Source: an uncultured Eubacteriales bacterium
Lineage (GTDB): Bacteria > Bacillota > Clostridia > Oscillospirales > Oscillospiraceae
Length of the DNA: 64,000 nt
Assembly: GCA_902492005.1 (NCBI GenBank)
Contig: CABUJV010000007.1
Location: 1-64,000, forward strand
Reading direction: 5' to 3'
Shown piece after piece: positions 1 to 7,169 of the stretch. The notes under the pieces were generated by a model, which made no database searches, was not told the origin of the DNA, and was given only the letters and a program-made list of their open reading frames with translations. Both the position numbers and the translations under genes were made by a program. The first letter of the stretch is position 1, and every line of letters starts with the position of its first letter.

Positions 1-53
1 AGGGAGTAGTGTGGGAAACCGCAGCGAGGGTTCAAATCCCTCCTTCTCCGCCA
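1..53 (+). tRNA. tRNA-Ser, 3' part only
   Basis: The window opens inside a tRNA gene. Visible are the end of a long variable arm (about 1-24), a T arm with the GGTTCAAATCCC loop region (about 27-42), the 3' acceptor strand TTCTCC, a G discriminator and an encoded CCA at 51-53. The long variable arm plus the G discriminator indicate a serine tRNA. The anticodon lies before the window, so the isoacceptor cannot be named. Confidence 0.8.
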
Positions 54-97
54 AAGGTAAAACCCTGTAACCGTTATGGTTACAGGGTTTTACCTTT
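53..97 (+). terminator. Perfect 20-bp hairpin after tRNA-Ser
   Basis: Arms 53-72 and 78-97 are exact reverse complements around a 5-base loop. The left arm begins at the final A of the tRNA CCA. The 3' arm ends in TTT without a long U tract, so it is an unusually stable terminator or a processing structure for the tRNA transcript. Confidence 0.7.
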
Positions 98-145
98 CAT
101 GAAAGCGCGCCTGATTCACCTCGAAGAGGCGGAGCGCGCCTGTCT

Positions 146-1558
146 TCAGGGCCGTTCCAGTGCCCAGGCCTTGCGGAGCAGGGCAAAGGCGGGCGCCATG
201 TCTTCCCCGCGCATCCGGGCATAGCCCATGACCAGTGTTGAGGGGACGGAGCGGGTTCCGGGCGCCAGATAGTAGCTGGAGAGGGGATAGACGCCCACGC
301 CGGCCTCCGCCGCCCGACGGACCAGCTCCGGCTCCGCCATGCCGTTGTTCATCTGCAGCAGCAGGTGGAGACCCGCCTCCGCGCCGGAGAAGGTCCCGTG
401 GGAGGTAATCCCCTCTTCCTGGGCGGCGGACAGAAGAGCATCCCGGATTCCTTTATAAAGTGTGCGCATTCGGGCGATGTGGCGCTCAAAGTGCCCCCGC
501 TCCATGAACCGGGCCAGCGCATACTGTTCAAAGGATGGAACCGTGGACGAATAGAACTGCAGCTCCTGCCGGTAACGGGCCAGCAGATGGGGCGGCAGCA
601 CCATGTAGCTGATGCGCAGGGAGGGGGCCAGGCTCTTGGCAAAGGTGTTTAGATAGATGACCCGCTCTCCGGCGTCCAGACTCTGGAGAGCAGGGATGGG
701 GCGACCGGAAAAACGGAACTCGCTGTCGTAGTCGTCCTCGATGATATAGCGTTCCCCCGACTTTCCCGCCCAGGACAGGAGGGCCTTGCGCCGGGTTACG
801 GGCATGACCATGCCGAGGGGAAAGTGGTGGGAGGGGGTGACGTGGGCCACCCGCGCTCCGCTCCGCTCCAGAAGATCCACCCGTAGTCCCTGGTCGTCCA
901 GCGGGATGGGCACCACCTGCGCGCCGTTGCTGGCCAGAATGCGGGCGGGCTTCCGGTATCCGGGGTCCTCCACGGCGTAGCCACCCTCCCGGCCCAGAAG
1001 CTGGGTCAGCAGGCCGGTCAGGTATTCGGACCCGGCGCCCACCACGATTTGTTCGGGCTTGGCTTGGATGCCGCGGAAGTCGCCCAGATAACGGACGATG
1101 GCCTGCCGCAGTTCCTCCACCCCCTGGGGGTGGCTGGCGGCCAGGAGGCCGCTGTCCTCCTGAGTCAGTACCTCCCGCATGAGTCTGGCCCAGGTGGAGA
1201 AGGGGAAGCGGGCGGTGTCCACCGCGTTGGTGGAAAAGTCATATCGAATGTTTTTTTCCTTTACAGGAACGGGGGCGGAAGGCGGGGCTGGAATGGCGGC
1301 TGGGGCGGACTGCGCCTCAAAGGGCTGGACAAAAAAGCCGCGTTTGGGCTCGGAGCGCAGATAGCCCTCTGCCAAGAGCTGCCCATAGGCCCCCTCCACG
1401 GTCACCACGCTGACCTTCAGATGGGAGGCCAGGGCCCGCTTGGAGGGGAGCCGTTCACCGGCGGCCAGAGCGCCCAGTTCGATTTTGTGCCGGATGCCGC
1501 GGTAGAGCTGTTCATAAAGAGGCTGGGAGCTGTGTGATTCCAGCGTGATGGTGAGCAT
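146..1558 (-). CDS. MocR/GntR-family regulator with aminotransferase-like domain
   Basis: The 470-residue protein has an N-terminal GntR winged helix (about residues 10-75, with the LPSKRALASHLKVS helix-turn-helix region), a linker, and a type I PLP aminotransferase-like domain. The domain contains SxSLAP-type lysine context (TFAKSLAPSLR) and IIEDDYDSEFR. Such MocR proteins use PLP or an aldehyde as effector and often regulate a divergent target. The ATG at 1556-1558 has GGAGG seven to eleven bases upstream. Divergent from the ABC exporter genes, it is probably autoregulated through the palindrome at 1570-1601. Family assignment is firm; the target and ligand are inferred. Confidence 0.9.
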   Translation of the reverse strand: MLTITLESHSSQPLYEQLYRGIRHKIELGALAAGERLPSKRALASHLKVSVVTVEGAYGQLLAEGYLRSEPKRGFFVQPFEAQSAPAAIPAPPSAPVPVKEKNIRYDFSTNAVDTARFPFSTWARLMREVLTQEDSGLLAASHPQGVEELRQAIVRYLGDFRGIQAKPEQIVVGAGSEYLTGLLTQLLGREGGYAVEDPGYRKPARILASNGAQVVPIPLDDQGLRVDLLERSGARVAHVTPSHHFPLGMVMPVTRRKALLSWAGKSGERYIIEDDYDSEFRFSGRPIPALQSLDAGERVIYLNTFAKSLAPSLRISYMVLPPHLLARYRQELQFYSSTVPSFEQYALARFMERGHFERHIARMRTLYKGIRDALLSAAQEEGITSHGTFSGAEAGLHLLLQMNNGMAEPELVRRAAEAGVGVYPLSSYYLAPGTRSVPSTLVMGYARMRGEDMAPAFALLRKAWALERP

Positions 1559-1569
1559 GGGAGTCCTCC

Positions 1570-1601
1570 AATCTGATCTGCTTTTAAGAGCAGATCAGAT
1601 T
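1570..1601. promoter_or_regulatory. Candidate MocR operator palindrome
   Basis: A 13-bp inverted repeat (AATCTGATCTGCT, arms 1570-1582 and 1589-1601, 6-bp spacer) lies between the mocR -10 box and its ribosome site. This is the placement expected of an autorepression operator. Protein binding is inferred. Confidence 0.6.
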
Positions 1602-1602
1602 T

Positions 1603-1631
1603 ATTATAGTGGAAGATGGGATTGGGTGCAA
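1603..1631 (-). promoter_or_regulatory. SigA promoter of the MocR gene
   Basis: On the minus strand, TTGCAC (1626-1631), a 17-bp spacer and TATAAT (1603-1608) form a near-consensus vegetative promoter. The start of transcription falls at the edge of the palindrome. Confidence 0.7.
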
Positions 1632-1642
1632 CTGCAGTAGAC

Positions 1643-1671
1643 TTGACGAATTGCTCAGCCCAGGTTATACT
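1643..1671 (+). promoter_or_regulatory. SigA promoter of the ABC exporter operon
   Basis: TTGACG (1643-1648), 17 bp and TATACT (1666-1671). Its -35 box lies only 11 bp from the -35 box of the divergent regulator promoter. Confidence 0.75.
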
Positions 1672-1711
1672 GATAAAAATACATAAGAACGCAGCATGGA
1701 GGCCCTGCCGT

Positions 1712-1792
1712 CCCCGTCCGGGGGGCGCTGGCCGCATATTTCTGGACAGAGACGGCCTGTGGTCTTTCTGCGCCCCCAGGGGCGCTTTTTTT
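1712..1792 (+). promoter_or_regulatory. Leader with mutually exclusive terminator and antiterminator
   Basis: The roughly 140-nt leader ends in an intrinsic terminator: stem 1770-1775 / 1780-1785 followed by seven T. Bases 1770-1777 can instead pair perfectly with GGGGGCGC at 1721-1728, and 1720-1723 can pair with CCCC at 1712-1715. Three alternative hairpins are therefore possible. The set resembles the attenuator described for Bacillus bmrCD. The regulatory role is inferred. Confidence 0.55.
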
Positions 1793-1818
1793 GTCGGAAA
1801 AGAGAGGAGGAATCCTTT

Positions 1819-3654
1819 GTGAAGCAAACACGCCGCGGAAAGGCGGCGCTGATCTGGCACTTCTTGAGGGACTTGCTGGGCCTGTTTTTGGCGGCACTGG
1901 TCTTTTCAATGCTGAACACGGTGTGCAACGCGGTGACGCCTCAGATCATTCGGACAACCGTGGATTCAATTATTGGCGACAGGCCGTTTGCCTTGCCGGA
2001 CGCTGCTGCAGAGTGGATGGGCGGCCTGGAATTGACCTGGGCGCTGGCTTGGGCCGCCGCAGCGGTCCTGGCGGCGGCGGCGGCGTCCGGCGTCTGCAAC
2101 TACTTCAGCCGCCTGTGCACAGCCAAGTGCTCCGAGCGGTTCGTCAAGGGGATGCGGGACGAGCTCTACGGTCACATCCAGCGCCTGCCCTTTGCGTGGC
2201 ACACGGCCCATCAGACGGGGGAGATCATCCAGAGGTGTACCTCTGACGTAGAGGTCATTCGCAGCTTTGTCACAAATCAATTTCTGGAAGCCTTTCGCAC
2301 CCTCTTTCTTATAACCTTTTATCTGGCGATCATGTTCTCTATGGACGTAGCGATCTCGCTCATCGCCCTGGCCTTTCTGCCTGTGGTCGTGGGTTACTCC
2401 GTCTTTTTCTACCGCAAAATCGCCAGCCGGTTCCTGGCGGCGGATGAGGCGGAAGGGGAGCTCTCCACGGCGGTACAGGAGAACCTGACGGGGGTGCGGG
2501 TGGTTCGGGCCTTCGGGCGGGAGCGCTTCGAGATCCAGCGCTTTGATGAGAAGAACGAGCGGTTTTCTCAGCTTTGGATCAAGCTGGGGCAGATCCTGAG
2601 CGCCTATTGGGGCAGCGGCGACCTGATTACCGGCCTACAGATCCTGACGGTGCTGCTGGCCGGGGTGCAGAAGACCGTGGACGGAGGCATCACCTCGGGG
2701 GAACTGCTGGCGTTCCTGTCCTATAATGCCGCCATGGTCTGGCCGGTCCGTGCCCTGGGCCGCATTTTGTCCGAGATGAGCAAGGCCGGCGTGTCCATCG
2801 ACCGGGTGAATGATATCCTGAGCGCCGGGGAGGAGAGCCGGCCGGCCCGGCCGGTGACACCGCCCATGGACCGGGATATCCGCTTCGAGCATGTTACCTT
2901 CGGCTATGAAGCACAGGCTCCGGTGCTGCGGGACGTGGACTTCACGATCCCGGCCGGAACCACCTTTGCCATTTTGGGCGGCACGGGCAGCGGGAAAAGC
3001 ACTCTGATTCATCTGCTGGACCGCTTTTACGATCTGGAGCCGGGGCAGGGCCGGGTGACCATCGGCGGGGTGGATGTGGCGGAGATCCCCAGAGATTACC
3101 TGCGCCGCCATATCGGTCTGGTCCTCCAGGAGCCATTCCTCTTTTCCCGTACCATCGAAGAGAACATCCGGGCCACCGCCCCACAGGCCGGCCGGGAGGA
3201 GGTGCGTCACGCCGCCCGGGTGGCCTGCGTGGACCGGGCCATGGAGGAGATGCGCCTGGGCTACGATACCATGGTGGGAGAGCGGGGTGTGACCCTCTCC
3301 GGCGGACAGAAGCAGCGGGTGGCCATCGCGCGTATGCTGATGCAGCAGGCCCCCATCATGGTCTTTGACGACTCCCTGTCCGCCGTGGACGCCGAGACCG
3401 ACGCCCAGATCCGCGCCGCGCTGAAGGAGTATGAGCAGGGCTGCACCGTCATCCTGATCTCCCACCGGGTTACCAGCCTGATGCAGGCCGACCAGATTCT
3501 GGTTCTGGAGGATGGCCGGGTGGCCGAGCTGGGGACCCATGCCCAGCTCCTGGCCCAGGGCGGAATCTATAAGCGCATCTACGACATCCAGATGAACCGC
3601 GACGACCGGGTGCTGCTGGAGGCGGAAGGAGGGACGCAAGAGCATGGCTTATGA
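1819..3654 (+). CDS. Heterodimeric multidrug ABC exporter, BmrC-like half
   Basis: A 611-residue half transporter with six N-terminal membrane helices (about 1-330) and one nucleotide-binding domain. It has Walker A GGTGSGKST near residue 387, signature LSGGQKQR near 493 and Walker B ending VFDD near 515. The Asp where a catalytic Glu is expected marks the degenerate partner of heterodimers such as BmrC, LmrC or TM287. I place the start at GTG 1819, eight bases after GAGGAGG. An in-frame ATG at 1696 would lie in the attenuator leader and has no ribosome site. It overlaps the next gene by 11 bases, so the two halves are made together. Drug export is the family role; the substrate is unknown. 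Confidence 0.88.
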   Translation: MKQTRRGKAALIWHFLRDLLGLFLAALVFSMLNTVCNAVTPQIIRTTVDSIIGDRPFALPDAAAEWMGGLELTWALAWAAAAVLAAAAASGVCNYFSRLCTAKCSERFVKGMRDELYGHIQRLPFAWHTAHQTGEIIQRCTSDVEVIRSFVTNQFLEAFRTLFLITFYLAIMFSMDVAISLIALAFLPVVVGYSVFFYRKIASRFLAADEAEGELSTAVQENLTGVRVVRAFGRERFEIQRFDEKNERFSQLWIKLGQILSAYWGSGDLITGLQILTVLLAGVQKTVDGGITSGELLAFLSYNAAMVWPVRALGRILSEMSKAGVSIDRVNDILSAGEESRPARPVTPPMDRDIRFEHVTFGYEAQAPVLRDVDFTIPAGTTFAILGGTGSGKSTLIHLLDRFYDLEPGQGRVTIGGVDVAEIPRDYLRRHIGLVLQEPFLFSRTIEENIRATAPQAGREEVRHAARVACVDRAMEEMRLGYDTMVGERGVTLSGGQKQRVAIARMLMQQAPIMVFDDSLSAVDAETDAQIRAALKEYEQGCTVILISHRVTSLMQADQILVLEDGRVAELGTHAQLLAQGGIYKRIYDIQMNRDDRVLLEAEGGTQEHGL

Positions 3655-5473
3655 GGAAAAGGAGTATGCCCAATCCTTTGACTGGCGGGTGTGGAGGGGG
3701 CTGACGCCCTATCTGCGCCCCTACCGGAAGACCATTGCCATGGTGGTGGTATTCAACCTTCTGTGCGCGCTGATCGATATTCTGCTGCCCCTCTTTCAGC
3801 GCTATGCCATCGACAGCTTCATCGAGATGGGGACGACGGAGGGCATGTTCGGCTTTGGAGCGGCCTACTTTGCTGCCATCCTGCTCCAGGCTCTCTTTGT
3901 AATCGTGTTTACCCGCGGCTCCATGCGCATCGAGATGTACTTTGGGCGGGACCTGAAACGGGCCTGCTTTGTCCACCTGCAGACCCTGTCCTTTTCCTAT
4001 TACAATGTGACCCCGGTGGGGTACATCCACTCCCGGGTCATGAGCGATACCAACCGCATTGCCACCATGACGGCATGGAATCTGTTCGACATGCTCTGGT
4101 CCCTGGCCTATGTGCTGGGCGTTTTTGCCGCCATGCTGCTGCTGAACGTGCAGCTGGCCCTGCTGATCATCCTGGTGGTTCCCGCCATTGCCGTGCTGAC
4201 CTGGTATTTCCAAAACCGCATCCTCCACTGGAACCGAAAGGTGCGTAAGCTCAACTCCAAGATCACCGGCGCCTTCAACGAGGGCATCACCGGCGCCAAG
4301 ACATCCAAAACGCTGGTCATCGAGGAGCAGAACCACCGCCAATTCCGGAACCTCACCGAGGAGATGCGGACTTCGTCCGTGCGGGCCGCCCGGCTCTCCG
4401 CCGTGTATATCCCCCTGGTGCTCTTTGTCAGCTCGGCGGCCACCGCGGTGGTGCTGGCCAGAGGAGGCTTTCTGGTGAGCCGGGATCTGCTTCTGCTGGG
4501 GACACTCTCCGCCTTCACCTCCTATGCGGTGGGCATCTTCGAGCCCATTCAGCAGTTTGCGCGCAATCTGGCCGACTTTATCTCCATGCAGGCCAGCATC
4601 GAACGGGTCACCGGTCTGCTGCAGGAGGTGCCGCAGGTGGTGGATGCGCCCCGGGTGGTGGAGAAGTATGGAGATACCTTTCATCCCAAGCGGGAGAACT
4701 GGGAGCCCATCCGGGGAGACATCACGTTTGAGGACGTATCCTTCCGCTACCCGGACGGCGGCGGGGATGTGCTGAGCCACTTCAGCCTTCACATCCCGGC
4801 GGGCACCACCGTAGCCATCGTGGGAGAGACCGGGGCGGGCAAAAGCACCCTGGTCAACCTGGCCTGCCGCTTTTTCGAGCCCACGGCGGGCCGCATCCTC
4901 ATCGATGGCGTGGATTACCGGGAGCGCAGCCAGCTTTGGCTGCACAGCAGCATCGGCTACGTGCTCCAGAGCCCTCACCTCTTTTCCGGGACGGTGATGG
5001 AGAACATCCGATACGGGCGGCTGGAGGCCAGCGATCAGGAGGTCCGCCGGGCGGCCGAGGCCGTGAGCGCCGATACCGTGGTCAACAAGCTAGAGCAAGG
5101 CTATGACAGCCCGGTGGGGGAGGGGGGAGACCGGCTGTCCACCGGGGAAAAGCAGCTGATCTCTTTCGCCCGGGCCGTGCTGGCCGATCCGCGTATCTTT
5201 GTGCTGGACGAGGCTACCTCCTCGATCGACACCGAGACCGAGCAGCTCATCCAAAATGCCATCGCCCATCTGCTGGAGGGGCGGACCTCGTTCCTCATCG
5301 CCCACCGGCTGTCCACCATCCGGCATGCGGATCTGATCTTGGTGGTGAAGGAAGGCCGTATCGTAGAACAGGGCCGGCACGAGGAACTGCTGCGGCGGCA
5401 GGGTTACTACCATACCCTCTACAGCCGGCAGTTTGCCGAGGAGGCGGCGCTGCGCCCGTGGGGGAACGGCTAG
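3644..5473 (+). CDS. Heterodimeric multidrug ABC exporter, BmrD-like half
   Basis: The partner half transporter, 609 residues, has an N-terminal membrane domain followed by an ATPase domain. Its Walker A is GETGAGKST (about 397) and its Walker B is VLDEATSSID with the catalytic Glu (about 523). Its signature is LSTGEKQ rather than LSGGQ. This complements the first half, giving one canonical and one degenerate ATP site. The ATG overlaps the end of the upstream gene. The gene ends tail to tail with ypeB, overlapping it by four bases, and no terminator is visible. Confidence 0.88.
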   Translation: MAYEEKEYAQSFDWRVWRGLTPYLRPYRKTIAMVVVFNLLCALIDILLPLFQRYAIDSFIEMGTTEGMFGFGAAYFAAILLQALFVIVFTRGSMRIEMYFGRDLKRACFVHLQTLSFSYYNVTPVGYIHSRVMSDTNRIATMTAWNLFDMLWSLAYVLGVFAAMLLLNVQLALLIILVVPAIAVLTWYFQNRILHWNRKVRKLNSKITGAFNEGITGAKTSKTLVIEEQNHRQFRNLTEEMRTSSVRAARLSAVYIPLVLFVSSAATAVVLARGGFLVSRDLLLLGTLSAFTSYAVGIFEPIQQFARNLADFISMQASIERVTGLLQEVPQVVDAPRVVEKYGDTFHPKRENWEPIRGDITFEDVSFRYPDGGGDVLSHFSLHIPAGTTVAIVGETGAGKSTLVNLACRFFEPTAGRILIDGVDYRERSQLWLHSSIGYVLQSPHLFSGTVMENIRYGRLEASDQEVRRAAEAVSADTVVNKLEQGYDSPVGEGGDRLSTGEKQLISFARAVLADPRIFVLDEATSSIDTETEQLIQNAIAHLLEGRTSFLIAHRLSTIRHADLILVVKEGRIVEQGRHEELLRRQGYYHTLYSRQFAEEAALRPWGNG

Positions 5474-6840
5474 ATCACCAGGGTGCCGGATTCGTCCTCC
5501 AGAAGAATGAGGATCTTTTCCTCCTGGCCGGTCTGTGCGTTGATATAGACCAGAACGTGCCGGCCATCCGCAGACTGGCATTTGAACTCGTGCGTGAGCA
5601 CCTCATATTCGCCTCCGGTGGGGATCAGTGCCAGACGGTGGGAGAGAATGTCAAGCTCGGGGGAGAGCACCGACTGGGCCTTGCCCAGGCTGACGGAGGA
5701 GGCGGGCAGATCCCGGAGAGTATGGTTCATCAGATAGCCCTCTGACTCAAAGCCTACGACCCGTCCATTGTCCAGAGCCACCGAGACCTTGACCAGGTCG
5801 GGATAACAGAGGATCTCGCCCTGCTGGGCGGCGAAGTTGATGGTGAGCACGTTGCCCTGGTCGATGAAGTAGCTCTCCATCATATTGGGATACCCGCGGC
5901 TGGTCAGAAAAGCGGCGGCTGCGGCAACGGCCTCCTCCCGGGAGAGGGCGGCGGACTCCACTTGCCTGGAATGGAGCAGCTCCACCACCAGGCCGCCCCG
6001 GCGGGTGACTTCCACGTACAGCTCCCCACCGTCTACCGTGGCAGAGAAGGAATAGGTGGGCAGTCTGCCGCTCCCGACAGAGACCAGCGTAAAGAGCTCG
6101 GGCTTCAGGTCCAGAAACCGGGCGGCGGCCAGCCGGGCCTCATCCTGCGCGATGTCCTCCCGGTCCTCCAGCATGGCGGGCGTCCGCCCGGCAATGTGTT
6201 CCGAGAAGGGACCGTCATAAATGAGGGAGGGGAGCTCCGGAAAGTCGCTCTCCACGGTCTGATACGAGGAATCGGCCAGCGTATGACCGCTCCCTTCCGC
6301 GGCGGAAAGGCGGGCCTCGGCGGCCTCCAGGTCTTCCAGGGTGACGGTTCCGCCCATCAGGTCGCTCTGGAGCCCCGCCACCCGGGCGGACAGATCGCTG
6401 GCCCCAGCCGAGAGCCCGCGCAGGGCCTCGCGCTGCTCCTCCGAGCAGGCGCCGGTGACGGCGGCGGACCGGGAAAGCGTGGCGGCGTAGTCCCCCGCCT
6501 TGGCCAGGAAGGCGGCGGTCTGCTCCAGCTCGACGTTGCTGTAGGGCAGCTCACCCAGCGCCATCTGGGCGGATATGGCCTTGCCGTAGATCTGGGTGCA
6601 GAGGGCCCCCAGCATGGAAGGGGAGGTGGCGTAAATCCCCTTTTGCAGGGCCACATCCAGCTCATTGAGATTGGCCGAGAGCTCGGCAAAGGCATGGCGG
6701 TAGACGTTTTCCAGGTAGAGGCGGTAGGCTTCCGCCCGGGCCCGGGCCTGCAGGGCGAGACCGCCGACCACCACAAAAGCCGCGAGCAGAAAGCTGGCCG
6801 CCCGGACCAGGGTCCTGCGGCGGAACGTTGCATGATTCAT
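5470..6840 (-). CDS. ypeB: Germination protein YpeB
   Basis: A 456-residue protein with one N-terminal membrane segment (about 8-30), a long helical middle region (DVALQKGIYATSP) and C-terminal PepSY-like repeats. This matches YpeB, which in spores partners with and stabilises the cortex-lytic enzyme SleB. ATG 6838-6840 is chosen because AGGGGG lies just upstream and the protein then begins at the usual basic/membrane N-terminus. sleB, the usual upstream neighbour, is absent here. A SigG-type promoter precedes it, which fits forespore expression. Confidence 0.87.
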   Translation of the reverse strand: MNHATFRRRTLVRAASFLLAAFVVVGGLALQARARAEAYRLYLENVYRHAFAELSANLNELDVALQKGIYATSPSMLGALCTQIYGKAISAQMALGELPYSNVELEQTAAFLAKAGDYAATLSRSAAVTGACSEEQREALRGLSAGASDLSARVAGLQSDLMGGTVTLEDLEAAEARLSAAEGSGHTLADSSYQTVESDFPELPSLIYDGPFSEHIAGRTPAMLEDREDIAQDEARLAAARFLDLKPELFTLVSVGSGRLPTYSFSATVDGGELYVEVTRRGGLVVELLHSRQVESAALSREEAVAAAAAFLTSRGYPNMMESYFIDQGNVLTINFAAQQGEILCYPDLVKVSVALDNGRVVGFESEGYLMNHTLRDLPASSVSLGKAQSVLSPELDILSHRLALIPTGGEYEVLTHEFKCQSADGRHVLVYINAQTGQEEKILILLEDESGTLVI

Positions 6841-6860
6841 TCGAAAGCCCCCTTTGCGGT

Positions 6861-6890
6861 TAGCATGGTCCCGGCCGGGATACCTTATTC
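6861..6890 (-). promoter_or_regulatory. SigG-type promoter of ypeB
   Basis: On the minus strand, GAATA (6886-6890), 18 bp and CATGCTA (6861-6867) match the SigG pattern GMATA-N18-CATNNTA. YpeB is a known SigG-regulon protein in Bacillus. Confidence 0.65.
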
Positions 6891-6932
6891 TCAGAATGAA
6901 ATGAGAATTTTTGGGCCTTACACGGGATGGAT

Positions 6933-6961
6933 TTGACAAGCCTTGGGCATCGTGCTATAGT
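6933..6961 (+). promoter_or_regulatory. SigA promoter of the ABC-F gene
   Basis: Consensus TTGACA (6933-6938), 17 bp and TATAGT (6956-6961). Transcription should start near 6968, leaving a leader of about 200 nt. Confidence 0.8.
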
Positions 6962-6967
6962 GAGTGT

Positions 6968-7150
6968 GATTTTGTGAGATTTGAGGTGGGAGGATGCGCA
7001 AATAACTTGCTGAATGGCTGCACAGCGGGCAGGGTGTCTGACCGGACGCCTGTGTTGCTGTGCCTGTCGGCAAGCGACTGCGCTCCTCTCACGTTTTGCG
7101 CCCTTTATGGATGGAATAGGCGCGGAGCGTAGCCGCTCCGCACCTATTTT
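6968..7150 (+). promoter_or_regulatory. ABC-F leader: three-codon ORF and terminator
   Basis: This fills the 329-base gap before the ABC-F gene. GAGGTG at 6983-6988 precedes ATG CGC AAA TAA (6994-7005), a Met-Arg-Lys mini-ORF. The leader ends in a terminator: 13-bp stem with one mismatch, 7117-7129 / 7134-7146, then TTTT. CGCTCC at 7081-7086 can pair with the left terminator arm (7124-7129) as an antiterminator. Antibiotic-sensing attenuation is common before genes of this family, but here it is inferred. Confidence 0.6.
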
Positions 7151-7169
7151 GTGCATGGGAGGTGCTTTT

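Noticed and set aside
105..141. Direct repeat AGCGCGCCTG (105-114 and 132-141) downstream of the MocR gene
   Set aside because: Two short GC-rich copies with no partner elements. It forms no convincing terminator and is likely chance in this composition.
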